The position numbers and the translations under genes were made by a program. Below the pieces are notes generated by a model that saw nothing but the letters and a program-made list of their open reading frames with translations, was not told where the DNA came from and ran no database searches. DNA of 12,584 bases from Ilumatobacter sp. (lineage in GTDB: Bacteria; Actinomycetota; Acidimicrobiia; Acidimicrobiales; Ilumatobacteraceae): contig JAJCXU010000522.1 in the NCBI GenBank assembly GCA_029263275.1, forward strand, positions 1 to 12,584. Reading direction: 5' to 3'. Positions 6,192 through 12,370 of the stretch are shown one piece after another (the first letter of the stretch is position 1; the number at the start of each line of letters is the position of its first letter).

Positions 6192-6591
6192 CGAGCACCG
6201 GCCCGCCGAGTGTCAGCGTCTGGCCGCGAACGAGCGCGACGGTGTCACCGTTGCCGTTGGTGACCGTGATGTCGTGCACCGTGTTGCGGCCACGCTGGGC
6301 AACAGCGCGTGAGGTCGCCACGAGGTGATCACCGATGTGGGCGATCGCGATCCATTCGATCGATGCCGTCGTCGACAGCGTGCGTTCGTTGCCGGCATTC
6401 GAGGCGTGTGCCATCGCCGTGTCGGCCAACGTGAAGAGCAGCCCGCCGTGGCAGACACCGAGCCCGTTCGTCATCCGCTCCTCGACCGTCATCGACACGA
6501 CTGCCAACCCGACTTCGGCATGGGTGATCTCGATGCCCAACTCCTTGGCCACATGGTCGCGTTGATGCATCGCTGCGGAGGCGTCGGTCAT
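6184..6591 (-). CDS. paaI: PaaI-type hydroxyphenylacetyl-CoA thioesterase
   Basis: A 135-residue hotdog-fold thioesterase of normal family length. The catalytic block MTNGLGVCHGGLLFTLADTA (40-59) has Asn42, His48-Gly-Gly and Asp57, matching the NG...CHGG..F.LAD motif of PaaI, where the Asp is catalytic. The closing VALVRGQTLTLGG also fits. PaaI releases CoA from stalled ring-hydroxylated phenylacetyl-CoA products and protects the CoA pool when the pathway is blocked. The ATG at 6591 follows an AGGGTG motif by 7 nt. An in-frame extension to 6678 would run through the divergent promoter region into the arylsulfotransferase-like gene, so it is unlikely. It heads a paaI-marR pair upstream of paaA. 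Confidence 0.9.
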   Translation of the reverse strand: MTDASAAMHQRDHVAKELGIEITHAEVGLAVVSMTVEERMTNGLGVCHGGLLFTLADTAMAHASNAGNERTLSTTASIEWIAIAHIGDHLVATSRAVAQRGRNTVHDITVTNGNGDTVALVRGQTLTLGGPVLDA

Positions 6592-6599
6592 GCCAGCGC

Positions 6600-6627
6600 A
6601 CCCTAGTTTCGACATCGCTTCGCACAA
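6600..6627 (-). promoter_or_regulatory. Candidate promoter of paaI-marR
   Basis: On the minus strand TTGTGC (plus-strand 6622-6627) and TAGGGT (6600-6605) are separated by 16 nt, and the -10 box ends 8 nt before the paaI ATG. With this spacing the transcript would begin at or just before the start codon. The TAGGGT element overlaps the only Shine-Dalgarno-like sequence, so a leaderless start and an ordinary ribosome site cannot be told apart here. Confidence 0.4.
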
Positions 6628-6632
6628 TGTGC
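6622..6632. promoter_or_regulatory. Palindrome overlapping the paaI -35 box
   Basis: GCACA-A-TGTGC is an 11-bp inverted repeat that covers the proposed -35 box of paaI-marR. It lies 33 bp before the GTG of the divergent arylsulfotransferase-like gene. Its place suits an autoregulatory MarR operator. The half-sites are short, so chance cannot be excluded. Confidence 0.35.
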
Positions 6633-6653
6633 ATGGCAGGGGCAAAGATCGGC

Positions 6654-6659
6654 CAGAAT
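6654..6659 (+). promoter_or_regulatory. Candidate -10 box for a leaderless arylsulfotransferase-like transcript
   Basis: CAGAAT matches TANNNT/TATAAT-type boxes at most positions and ends exactly 6 nt before the preferred GTG start at 6666. No Shine-Dalgarno motif and no convincing -35 box are visible. It supports the GTG rather than the upstream ATG at 6627. Confidence 0.35.
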
Positions 6660-6665
6660 CACCAG

Positions 6666-8468
6666 GTGCCTCACGCAACCCGCCGACATCTCCTCCGTTT
6701 GCCCGTGCTCATCGGCGTGCTCGGCTGCCTCGCCGCCTGCACCTCCGACTCCGACGGCGCCACCCCGACCACGGAGGCGACGATCGAGTCCACGCCCGCC
6801 ACCGACGCTCCGGTTGCGAGCACCGACCCTGCCACCACCGACGCAGCGCCGCCGACCGACCCGCCGGTGACCACCGCTGCTCCCGAGCCGGTCACTGAGA
6901 TGACCGTCGTCGACAACCCGAACAGCTCACTCAGCGCACAGCTCGAATTCGAACTCGAACCCGCCGCGATCATCACGGTCACCGCAGTCTCGGGCGACCA
7001 CATCGTCGCGGTCCCGCCGACAGCGACCGCGCACAGCAGCGTGACCATTCCGATGGTTGGCATGCGCAGCGATCGGACGTATGCGATCACCGCGAGCCTG
7101 TCCGACGCGGACGGCGCCGACTTGGGCGCCCTCGACGCCGAGTTCACCACCGGTTCGATTCCGGATCGCTTCGTGCCCTTCGACTTCGAGTCCGACCCGT
7201 CCCGGACTGCTCCGGGATACACGATCGTCGAGATGGTCGAACTCCGCGACCCCGCAAGCATCACCCCGGCGCGTCCGTTCGACGAGTTCCAGTACCTCAT
7301 CGCACTCGACAACGACGGCGAGATCGTCTGGTACTACGAGAACGGCCCGGTGATCGGCGGCGTCGAACAGACCACCGACGGCACCTTCACCTCCTACTAC
7401 TGGCCAAACGGCATCCGAGAGTTCGACATGCTCGGCAACGAGGTCGGCGACTGGATCGCACCGCTCGAGGCCGGAGTCATCCCCGAGCCCCCCGAGCAGA
7501 ACACGGCGACGCCGACCGTCGATGCCATCGACCCCGTGCCGCTGATGTCAGACACCTTCGAGCTGACCCATCACGAGGCCTACCGCACCGTGGACGGCAA
7601 CTACCTCATGCTGTCGACCACCAACCATGGTCTGACCGACGAGCAACGCGCAACCCTCTGTCCGGGCGACGATCAGCCCTTCACGGTGCTCAGCGACGTC
7701 GCCGTCGAGTTCAGCCCTGATGGTGAGGTCCTCCGCACATGGGACTTGTGGGACGTGATCGACGTCGAGGAGGTGCCCGGCGACGAGTTGTGCAGCGAAA
7801 TCTTCGAGATCAATGGCGCTCGCGACTGGATGCATGCCAACGCCGTGGTCTACGACCCAGACCGCGACGCGGTCATCTTCTCGGCGCGGCACACGAGCCA
7901 GGTCGTGGCGATGGCGCATGGCGATGAACTCGGCCCACAGACCGAGCTCATCTGGACCTTCGGAGACAACGGAACCATGCCGCTCACGGGCGACGGCCCC
8001 CGCTATCAACATGCCGTCGAGGTCCAGGACGACGGTTCGATCCTGCTCTTCGACAACGGCAACGGACGCCCGGGAACCGCCCCTGGCGATCCCGTCAATC
8101 CGCCATACAGCCGTGCGGTGCTCTATGACGTGGACGACCGCAGCGAGGACCCTGCCGACTGGAGCGTCACCCAGCTGTGGGAGTACCGCTCCGAGGATGT
8201 CGATGGCGAGCCGCTCTTCGCGCCGTTCATCGGCGACGCCGACCGCCTCAGCAACGGCAACGTGCTCATCACCAATGGTGGTGCCGACTTCATGAATCCG
8301 ACGAGCTTCCTCCACACGCGCATCGTCGAGGTCGTGCCCGACGGAGCATCCGGCGGCGAAGTCGTGTGGCAGCTCGACGCCGGTGCGCCGGGCCAGTTCG
8401 TCGCCACCTACCGGTCCGAGCGCATCGACTCGTTCTACGTCGGTCCGGAGTGGGCGCCGCTCGACTGA
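6666..8468 (+). CDS. Lipoprotein with arylsulfotransferase-like (ASST) beta-propeller
   Basis: With a GTG start the protein has 600 residues. It begins with a compact lipoprotein signal: Arg/His-rich n-region, hydrophobic LLRLPVLIGVLGCLAAC, lipidation at Cys25. A Thr/Pro/Ala-rich linker (~31-72), a beta-sandwich-like region (~73-170) and a repeat-rich propeller domain (from ~195) follow. Propeller strands such as YLIALDNDGEIVWYY and ELIWTFGDNG are typical of bacterial arylsulfotransferases. These pass sulfate between phenolic donors and acceptors through a sulfo-histidine, outside the membrane. Matching active-site candidates are His302/303 (THHEAY), His390 (DWMHAN), Arg408 (SARHTSQ) and His449 (YQHAV). 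The 18-residue His390-Arg408 spacing equals that recalled for the E. coli enzyme (356 and 374). An ATG at 6627 is possible but would spoil the signal peptide start. The true sulfate donor is unknown. Confidence 0.8.
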   Translation: MPHATRRHLLRLPVLIGVLGCLAACTSDSDGATPTTEATIESTPATDAPVASTDPATTDAAPPTDPPVTTAAPEPVTEMTVVDNPNSSLSAQLEFELEPAAIITVTAVSGDHIVAVPPTATAHSSVTIPMVGMRSDRTYAITASLSDADGADLGALDAEFTTGSIPDRFVPFDFESDPSRTAPGYTIVEMVELRDPASITPARPFDEFQYLIALDNDGEIVWYYENGPVIGGVEQTTDGTFTSYYWPNGIREFDMLGNEVGDWIAPLEAGVIPEPPEQNTATPTVDAIDPVPLMSDTFELTHHEAYRTVDGNYLMLSTTNHGLTDEQRATLCPGDDQPFTVLSDVAVEFSPDGEVLRTWDLWDVIDVEEVPGDELCSEIFEINGARDWMHANAVVYDPDRDAVIFSARHTSQVVAMAHGDELGPQTELIWTFGDNGTMPLTGDGPRYQHAVEVQDDGSILLFDNGNGRPGTAPGDPVNPPYSRAVLYDVDDRSEDPADWSVTQLWEYRSEDVDGEPLFAPFIGDADRLSNGNVLITNGGADFMNPTSFLHTRIVEVVPDGASGGEVVWQLDAGAPGQFVATYRSERIDSFYVGPEWAPLD

Positions 8469-8478
8469 CAGACCCCAT

Positions 8479-8500
8479 CGCCACCCGTCCTACGGTGGCG
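8479..8500 (+). other. Hairpin just before the epoxide hydrolase start
   Basis: CGCCACC (8479-8485) and GGTGGCG (8494-8500) form a 7-bp perfect stem with an 8-nt loop. It begins 11 bp after the arylsulfotransferase-like stop and ends 2 bp before the next ATG. It could be a weak terminator of the first gene. If the transcript runs through, it would hide the GGTGG ribosome-site candidate. Confidence 0.4.
8491..8496 (+). promoter_or_regulatory. Candidate -10 box for a leaderless epoxide hydrolase transcript
   Basis: TACGGT fits the TANNNT pattern and ends 6 nt before the ATG at 8503, which places the transcription start at the start codon. It lies across the loop and right arm of the hairpin at 8479-8500. 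No clear -35 box is visible at the usual distance. Confidence 0.4.
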
Positions 8501-8502
8501 AC

Positions 8503-9666
8503 ATGAGCAGCGACGTCCGGCCCTTCACGATCGATGTCAGCGACGAACTCCTCGACGACCTGCGGTCGCGGCTGCGCAACACGCGCTGGCCCGAGCGCGA
8601 ACTCGTCGACGATTGGTCACAGGGAACGCCGCTCGCCTACGTCCGAGAGGTCTGCGACTACTGGGCGGAGCAGTACGACTGGCGCGCCAGCGAAACTGCG
8701 CTGAACCGTTTCGATCAGTTCGTCACCACGATCGACGGCCTCGACCTGCACTTCGTACATCAGCGGTCACCGCATCCCGACGCCACTCCCCTGCTCCTCA
8801 CGCACGGATGGCCTGGCTCCATCGTCGAGTTCCACAAGGTGATCGACCCGCTGACCAACCCGACTGCCCACGGCGGCGAAGCAGCGGACGCCTTCCACGT
8901 CATTGCTCCATCGCTGCCCGGCTATGGATTCTCGGGCAAGCCGACGGTCACCGGCTGGGGCGTCGACAAGATCGCCACCACGTTTGCCGAGTTGATGGCC
9001 CGCATCGGCTACGACCGGTACGTCGCTCAAGGTGGCGACTGGGGATCCGGCGTCACGACGGCCCTCGGCGCACTCGATGCCGAACACTGCGCCGCCATCC
9101 ACATCACGCTCGCGATGGGCGCACTCCCCAACCTCGACGGCGAACTCAGCGACGCCGCCATGAAGACACTCGGGCGGTTGAAGTACTACAGCGACTGGGA
9201 CTCGGGCTACTCGAAGCAGCAGGCGACGCGCCCTCAGACCGTCGGCTATGGCCTTGTCGACTCACCCGCGGGGCAAGCGGCCTGGATCCTCGAGAAGTTC
9301 TGGGCGTGGACAGATACCCGTCGCTCCGAGCGCGGTGGCCATCCCGAAGATGTCCTCACGCGCGACGAGTTACTCGACAACATCATGCTGTACTGGATCA
9401 ACGGCAATGCCGCTTCCTCCGGGCGCCTGTACTGGGAAAGCTTCGGCAAAGGCACCCGCCACACCGTGGAGATTCCCACCGGCTTCGCGGTGTTCCCGGA
9501 AGAGATCGCACCGCCAGTGCGGGAGTGGGTGGAGGACAGCTACACCGACATCGTGCATTGGGCCGAGCACGATCGGGGCGGCCATTTTGCTGCGTTCGAG
9601 GTGCCTGACGCCTATGTCGAAGAGATCAGAACGATGTTCCGACCCTTTCACCAGCTGGCTCGCTAG
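8503..9666 (+). CDS. Epoxide hydrolase, microsomal type (EHN + alpha/beta hydrolase)
   Basis: A 387-residue enzyme that hydrolyses epoxides to vicinal diols. The N-terminal EHN domain covers about 5-110 (PFTIDVSDELLDDLRSRL...TRWP). The alpha/beta hydrolase core has the oxyanion-hole HGWPGS (101-106), nucleophile Asp179 in QGGDWGS, ring-opening Tyr310 in SSGRLYWE, and acid Glu333/334 in FPEEIAP. The catalytic His361 is in DRGGHFAAFE. The 27-residue gap between Glu334 and His361 equals that recalled for rat microsomal epoxide hydrolase (404 and 431). There is no membrane anchor, so it should be cytoplasmic. The ATG at 8503 is preferred; an open frame back to 8383 runs through the end of the previous gene. 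The substrate is unknown. A link to the paa epoxide is tempting, but that CoA-bound intermediate is normally isomerised by PaaG, so I do not claim it. Confidence 0.93.
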   Translation: MSSDVRPFTIDVSDELLDDLRSRLRNTRWPERELVDDWSQGTPLAYVREVCDYWAEQYDWRASETALNRFDQFVTTIDGLDLHFVHQRSPHPDATPLLLTHGWPGSIVEFHKVIDPLTNPTAHGGEAADAFHVIAPSLPGYGFSGKPTVTGWGVDKIATTFAELMARIGYDRYVAQGGDWGSGVTTALGALDAEHCAAIHITLAMGALPNLDGELSDAAMKTLGRLKYYSDWDSGYSKQQATRPQTVGYGLVDSPAGQAAWILEKFWAWTDTRRSERGGHPEDVLTRDELLDNIMLYWINGNAASSGRLYWESFGKGTRHTVEIPTGFAVFPEEIAPPVREWVEDSYTDIVHWAEHDRGGHFAAFEVPDAYVEEIRTMFRPFHQLAR

Positions 9667-9669
9667 CGT
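9664..9669 (+). promoter_or_regulatory. Candidate -10 box for the MFS gene
   Basis: TAGCGT includes the stop codon of the epoxide hydrolase gene and ends 8 nt before the CTG proposed as the MFS start. The placement is like that of the other leaderless-style starts in the window. It is a short pattern, and no -35 box is evident. Confidence 0.25.
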
Positions 9670-9677
9670 CCGACATT

Positions 9678-10994
9678 CTGACTGCCTTCGACCACACCGA
9701 CCCGAACCCCCCAGCGCACGGCCAAGACCCCGGTAGCGCGAAGGCTGCGTGGTCGTACCGTTCATTCCGCATCATCTTCGTCGGTCTGGCGCTGTCCCAG
9801 ATCGGCACGTGGATGCAGAACTTCACGCTGCCCGCGTACATCCAAGACCGAACCGACCGGCCGGCGCTCGTCGGTGTCGCGATCTTCATGCAGCTCGGAC
9901 CGCTCCTGTTGCTGTCGATTCCTGCTGGCGTGCTCGCCGACAAGGTGTCGAAGCAGAAGTTGCAGCTGACGATGCAGTCGATCATGGCGGTCCTCACGCT
10001 GGGCCTGGCCTTCTTCGTCGCTCAAGATGCCGCGCTCTGGGCGATCTTCGGCACCCAGTTCGCCATCGGCATCGCAAACGCGTTGAATGCCCCGGCGTTC
10101 CAGGCGAGCATGCCGTTGCTTGTCCACCGTCAAGACTTGCCTGGCGCCATCAGCCTGAACTCGGCGATGATCAACGGCAGCCGGGTCATGGGGCCGGTCC
10201 TCGCAGCGGTCCTCGCCTCGGCCGGGATGAGCACGTCACAGATCTTCATGGTCAATGCCGCCACGTACGTCTTCTTCATCGTTGCGTTGCTGGTCGTGCG
10301 CATGCCTGACGTTCGCGGCACCTTCGCGGAAGTTGGCTGGCGTCGCCTGCTCACCGGCGTCAACATCGTCCGCGACCGGCTGGTGCTGTCCCGCCTGCTC
10401 CTCGGGATGTTCTTGTTCTCGTTGTTCAGCCTCCCCTTCGTCGGACTGTTCCCATCGATCGCCGAACTCAACTTCGGCTTCGACGCGCTCGGCAACCAGT
10501 ACCGAGCGTTGTACGCGACATGGGGACTCGGCGCGTTCTTCGGTGCCATCTCGGTGGGCACCTGGCTCGCCGACGTCCGTCGGCACACCTTGATCGTTCG
10601 CGGCTTCACGGGCTTCGCCATCGTCCTCGCGGTGTTCTCACAGCTCCGCGACTCGTTCCTGCCGTACCCGGTGGGCTTCCTGCTCGGCTTCGCCTACTTC
10701 ATGACCGCCACGGCAATCACCACCGAACTCCAGCTCAACCTGAAGAACACCGAACGGGCCTCGGTGATGCCGCTGTGGTTCATGGTGTTCGGTGGCACGG
10801 TGCCGATCGGCAACTTGTTCTTCGGTGTGATCATCGAGTGGGTCGGCGCTCGTGCCGTGCTCGGCTTCGGCGCAGCGTTCGCCATCTTCCTCGCCTATTG
10901 GGTCGATCTGCGCCACCTCACCCGCGGGGCGTTTCTTCCGGAGAGCGAAGGCGGAGAGAAGTACACACCGGTCAACGCCAGCCGAATGATCTAG
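9678..10994 (+). CDS. MFS exporter (MFS_3/EntS-like), probable non-canonical start
   Basis: A major facilitator protein with about 12 membrane helices. The ATG at 9813 would begin in the middle of helix 1. The frame upstream of it codes SYRSFRIIFVGLALSQIGTW, a classic first helix with the IGTWMQN block of MFS_3 exporters. Between the upstream stop (9606) and 9813 this frame has no ATG, GTG or TTG. The CTG at 9678 gives 438 residues beginning (M)TAFDHTDPN; an ATT lies one codon earlier. Motif A is GVLADKVSKQK (after helix 2). The segment FQASMPLLVHRQDLPGA, followed by LNSAMINGSRVMGP, is the family's helix 4-5 signature. The substrate is unknown; relatives export siderophores or drugs by proton exchange. 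A mutated start, true CTG initiation or a sequencing error would all explain the missing start. Confidence 0.85.
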   Translation: MTAFDHTDPNPPAHGQDPGSAKAAWSYRSFRIIFVGLALSQIGTWMQNFTLPAYIQDRTDRPALVGVAIFMQLGPLLLLSIPAGVLADKVSKQKLQLTMQSIMAVLTLGLAFFVAQDAALWAIFGTQFAIGIANALNAPAFQASMPLLVHRQDLPGAISLNSAMINGSRVMGPVLAAVLASAGMSTSQIFMVNAATYVFFIVALLVVRMPDVRGTFAEVGWRRLLTGVNIVRDRLVLSRLLLGMFLFSLFSLPFVGLFPSIAELNFGFDALGNQYRALYATWGLGAFFGAISVGTWLADVRRHTLIVRGFTGFAIVLAVFSQLRDSFLPYPVGFLLGFAYFMTATAITTELQLNLKNTERASVMPLWFMVFGGTVPIGNLFFGVIIEWVGARAVLGFGAAFAIFLAYWVDLRHLTRGAFLPESEGGEKYTPVNASRMI

Positions 10995-11005
10995 CCCAAA
11001 CATCC

Positions 11006-11044
11006 CAGAGTTACGCATGGGGTCAGGCCCCTTTCGTAACTCTG
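11006..11044. terminator. Nested palindrome, terminator or REP-like element
   Basis: CAGAGTTACG (11006-11015) pairs perfectly with CGTAACTCTG (11035-11044). Inside is a second stem, GGGG (11019-11022) with CCCC (11028-11031), around TCAGG. It fills most of the 58-bp gap between the convergent stops of the MFS gene and murF, so it can act as a shared terminator. The GGGGTCAGGCCCC core resembles small palindromes that are dispersed in many bacterial genomes, so it could also be a mobile REP-like unit. Confidence 0.7.
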
Positions 11045-11052
11045 CGCCGGAA

Positions 11053-12345
11053 TCAGCCGAGCAGTTGCTCGGCGATGCGCTCCAGGCCGGCCGACCGGCT
11101 CGCTTTGACCAGCACCACGTCGCCCGCCCGAAGGTCGCCGATGAGACCAATCGGATCATCGGTCGGCCGGACGCCGTACAGATCGGTTCCCGTGGCAACG
11201 ACCTGCACACCGAGCGTTTCGGCGATGCGAGCCACCTCGCGGTGGCCTTCGGCCTCATCATCGAGTTCACCCATGAGGCCGAGAATGGCGATGCGACGAT
11301 CGGCGTCCATCGCCGCCACCGCTTCGAGGGCAGCGGTCATCGAGGTCGGGTTGGCGTTGTAGGCATCGTTGATGATCGTGGCCCCCGACGGAGCCGCCGA
11401 CACTTCCATCCGCATGCCGGACATCGACGCGGTCGCCAAGGCGGTGACTGCGGCGTCGAGCGACACGCCAACGGACCCGGCAACAGCGATTGCCGCCGCA
11501 GCGTTCGATGCCATGTGGGCGCCACTGACCGCCAGTTCGACATCCGCGCTCCCCCACGGAGTGTCGATGCGGAATCGCGGGCGGGCCAACGAATCGAGAC
11601 TGAGGTCGGTCACCCGAACGTCGCCCGTCGAGCCATAGGTGAGGACCGCGGCGTTGGTGTGACGAGCCATGGCGGCGACGCGCTCGTCGTCGGCGTTGAG
11701 GATCGCCGTGCCTGATGCGGCCAGCGATTCGACCAGTTCCTGCTTGGCCTTGGCGACACCTTCGATCCCGCCCACTCGTTCGGTGTGGGAGTGGCCGACG
11801 GCGGTGACCACGCCGATGTCGGGGTGGGCGACGTCGCAGAGTCTCGTGATCTCACCAAGCCCGCGCATCCCCATCTCGAGAACGAGGACCTCGGTGTCAT
11901 CGGGCGCATTCAGCACCGTGATCGGTAGCCCCTGCTCGTTGTTGAAGCTGCGTTCGTTTGCCGCCGTCCGAAGCTCGGCGGCGCATGCCGCGGCGATCAA
12001 GTCCTTGGTCGACGTCTTGCCCACGCTCCCGGTGATGCCGACCACCTTGCCGACCGACTGGCTGCGGGCCCACTTCGCGAGCGCCATCAGCGCAGCCGCG
12101 GTGTCGTCGACCTCGATGGCGGAGCCATTGGGCGGGCTGCCCAGCTCACTCGTGAGATACGCGACCGCTCCGTCCGCTCGTGCAGTTTCGATGAACTCGT
12201 GACCGTTCCGGTCGGCCACGATCGGCACGAACAACTGACCCGGCTGCACCGTCCTCGAGTCGAACGAGGCGCCATCGAACTCGACGTCGGGCCCGACCAA
12301 TCGTCCACCGATGCCGGCCGCTGCCGCTGATGCCAGAATCCTCAC
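11053..12345 (-). CDS. murF: UDP-MurNAc-tripeptide--D-Ala-D-Ala ligase MurF
   Basis: A full 430-residue cytoplasmic Mur ligase that adds D-Ala-D-Ala to UDP-MurNAc-tripeptide using ATP, the last cytoplasmic step in building the pentapeptide precursor. The N-terminal domain has FDSRTVQPGQLFVPI (uridine-binding region, about 28-42). The ATP-binding P-loop is GITGSVGKTST (103-113), then SFNNEQGLP (133-141) and EMGMRGLGEI (157-166). The C-terminal domain contains INDAYNANPTSM (325-336) and LGLMGELDD (355-363). The GTG at 12345 is chosen because the protein then starts (M)RILASAAAA and leaves room for a promoter. An ATG at 12372 would overlap the ddl start, and the frame out to 12552 is antisense to ddl. 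It lies apart from any other cell-wall gene except the divergent ddl. Confidence 0.95.
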   Translation of the reverse strand: MRILASAAAAGIGGRLVGPDVEFDGASFDSRTVQPGQLFVPIVADRNGHEFIETARADGAVAYLTSELGSPPNGSAIEVDDTAAALMALAKWARSQSVGKVVGITGSVGKTSTKDLIAAACAAELRTAANERSFNNEQGLPITVLNAPDDTEVLVLEMGMRGLGEITRLCDVAHPDIGVVTAVGHSHTERVGGIEGVAKAKQELVESLAASGTAILNADDERVAAMARHTNAAVLTYGSTGDVRVTDLSLDSLARPRFRIDTPWGSADVELAVSGAHMASNAAAAIAVAGSVGVSLDAAVTALATASMSGMRMEVSAAPSGATIINDAYNANPTSMTAALEAVAAMDADRRIAILGLMGELDDEAEGHREVARIAETLGVQVVATGTDLYGVRPTDDPIGLIGDLRAGDVVLVKASRSAGLERIAEQLLG

Positions 12346-12353
12346 GAGCCCCG

Positions 12354-12363
12354 ACGGTACCGT
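12354..12363. promoter_or_regulatory. Palindromic bidirectional -10 element between murF and ddl
   Basis: ACGGTACCGT is a perfect 10-bp palindrome, so TACCGT reads out on both strands (12358-12363 for ddl, 12354-12359 for murF). The boxes end 7 nt before the ddl ATG and 8 nt before the murF GTG. That suits two leaderless transcripts from one shared element. No -35 boxes are clear, so promoter function is inferred from position and the TANNNT pattern. Confidence 0.45.
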
Positions 12364-12370
12364 TCGGAGC

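Noticed and set aside
7548..8315. 255-codon open frame antisense to the arylsulfotransferase-like gene
   Set aside because: Shadow frame with no recognisable domain, start context or ribosome site, opposite a coherent propeller protein.
8613..9608. 331-codon frame overlapping the epoxide hydrolase
   Set aside because: Arg/His-rich translation typical of a shifted GC-rich frame; the epoxide hydrolase in the other frame has all catalytic motifs.
8503..9666. Epoxide hydrolase as a direct enzyme of the phenylacetyl-CoA epoxide pathway
   Set aside because: The gene is on the other strand, separated by the arylsulfotransferase-like gene, and the known route isomerises the ring epoxide with PaaG rather than hydrolysing it. 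There is no evidence for a link beyond proximity.
9749..10309. GTG-started frame at the beginning of the MFS gene as a possible alternative start with frameshift
   Set aside because: The translation in that frame is Arg/His-rich and has no membrane helix; the MFS helix 1 is read in the other frame, so this is not its start.
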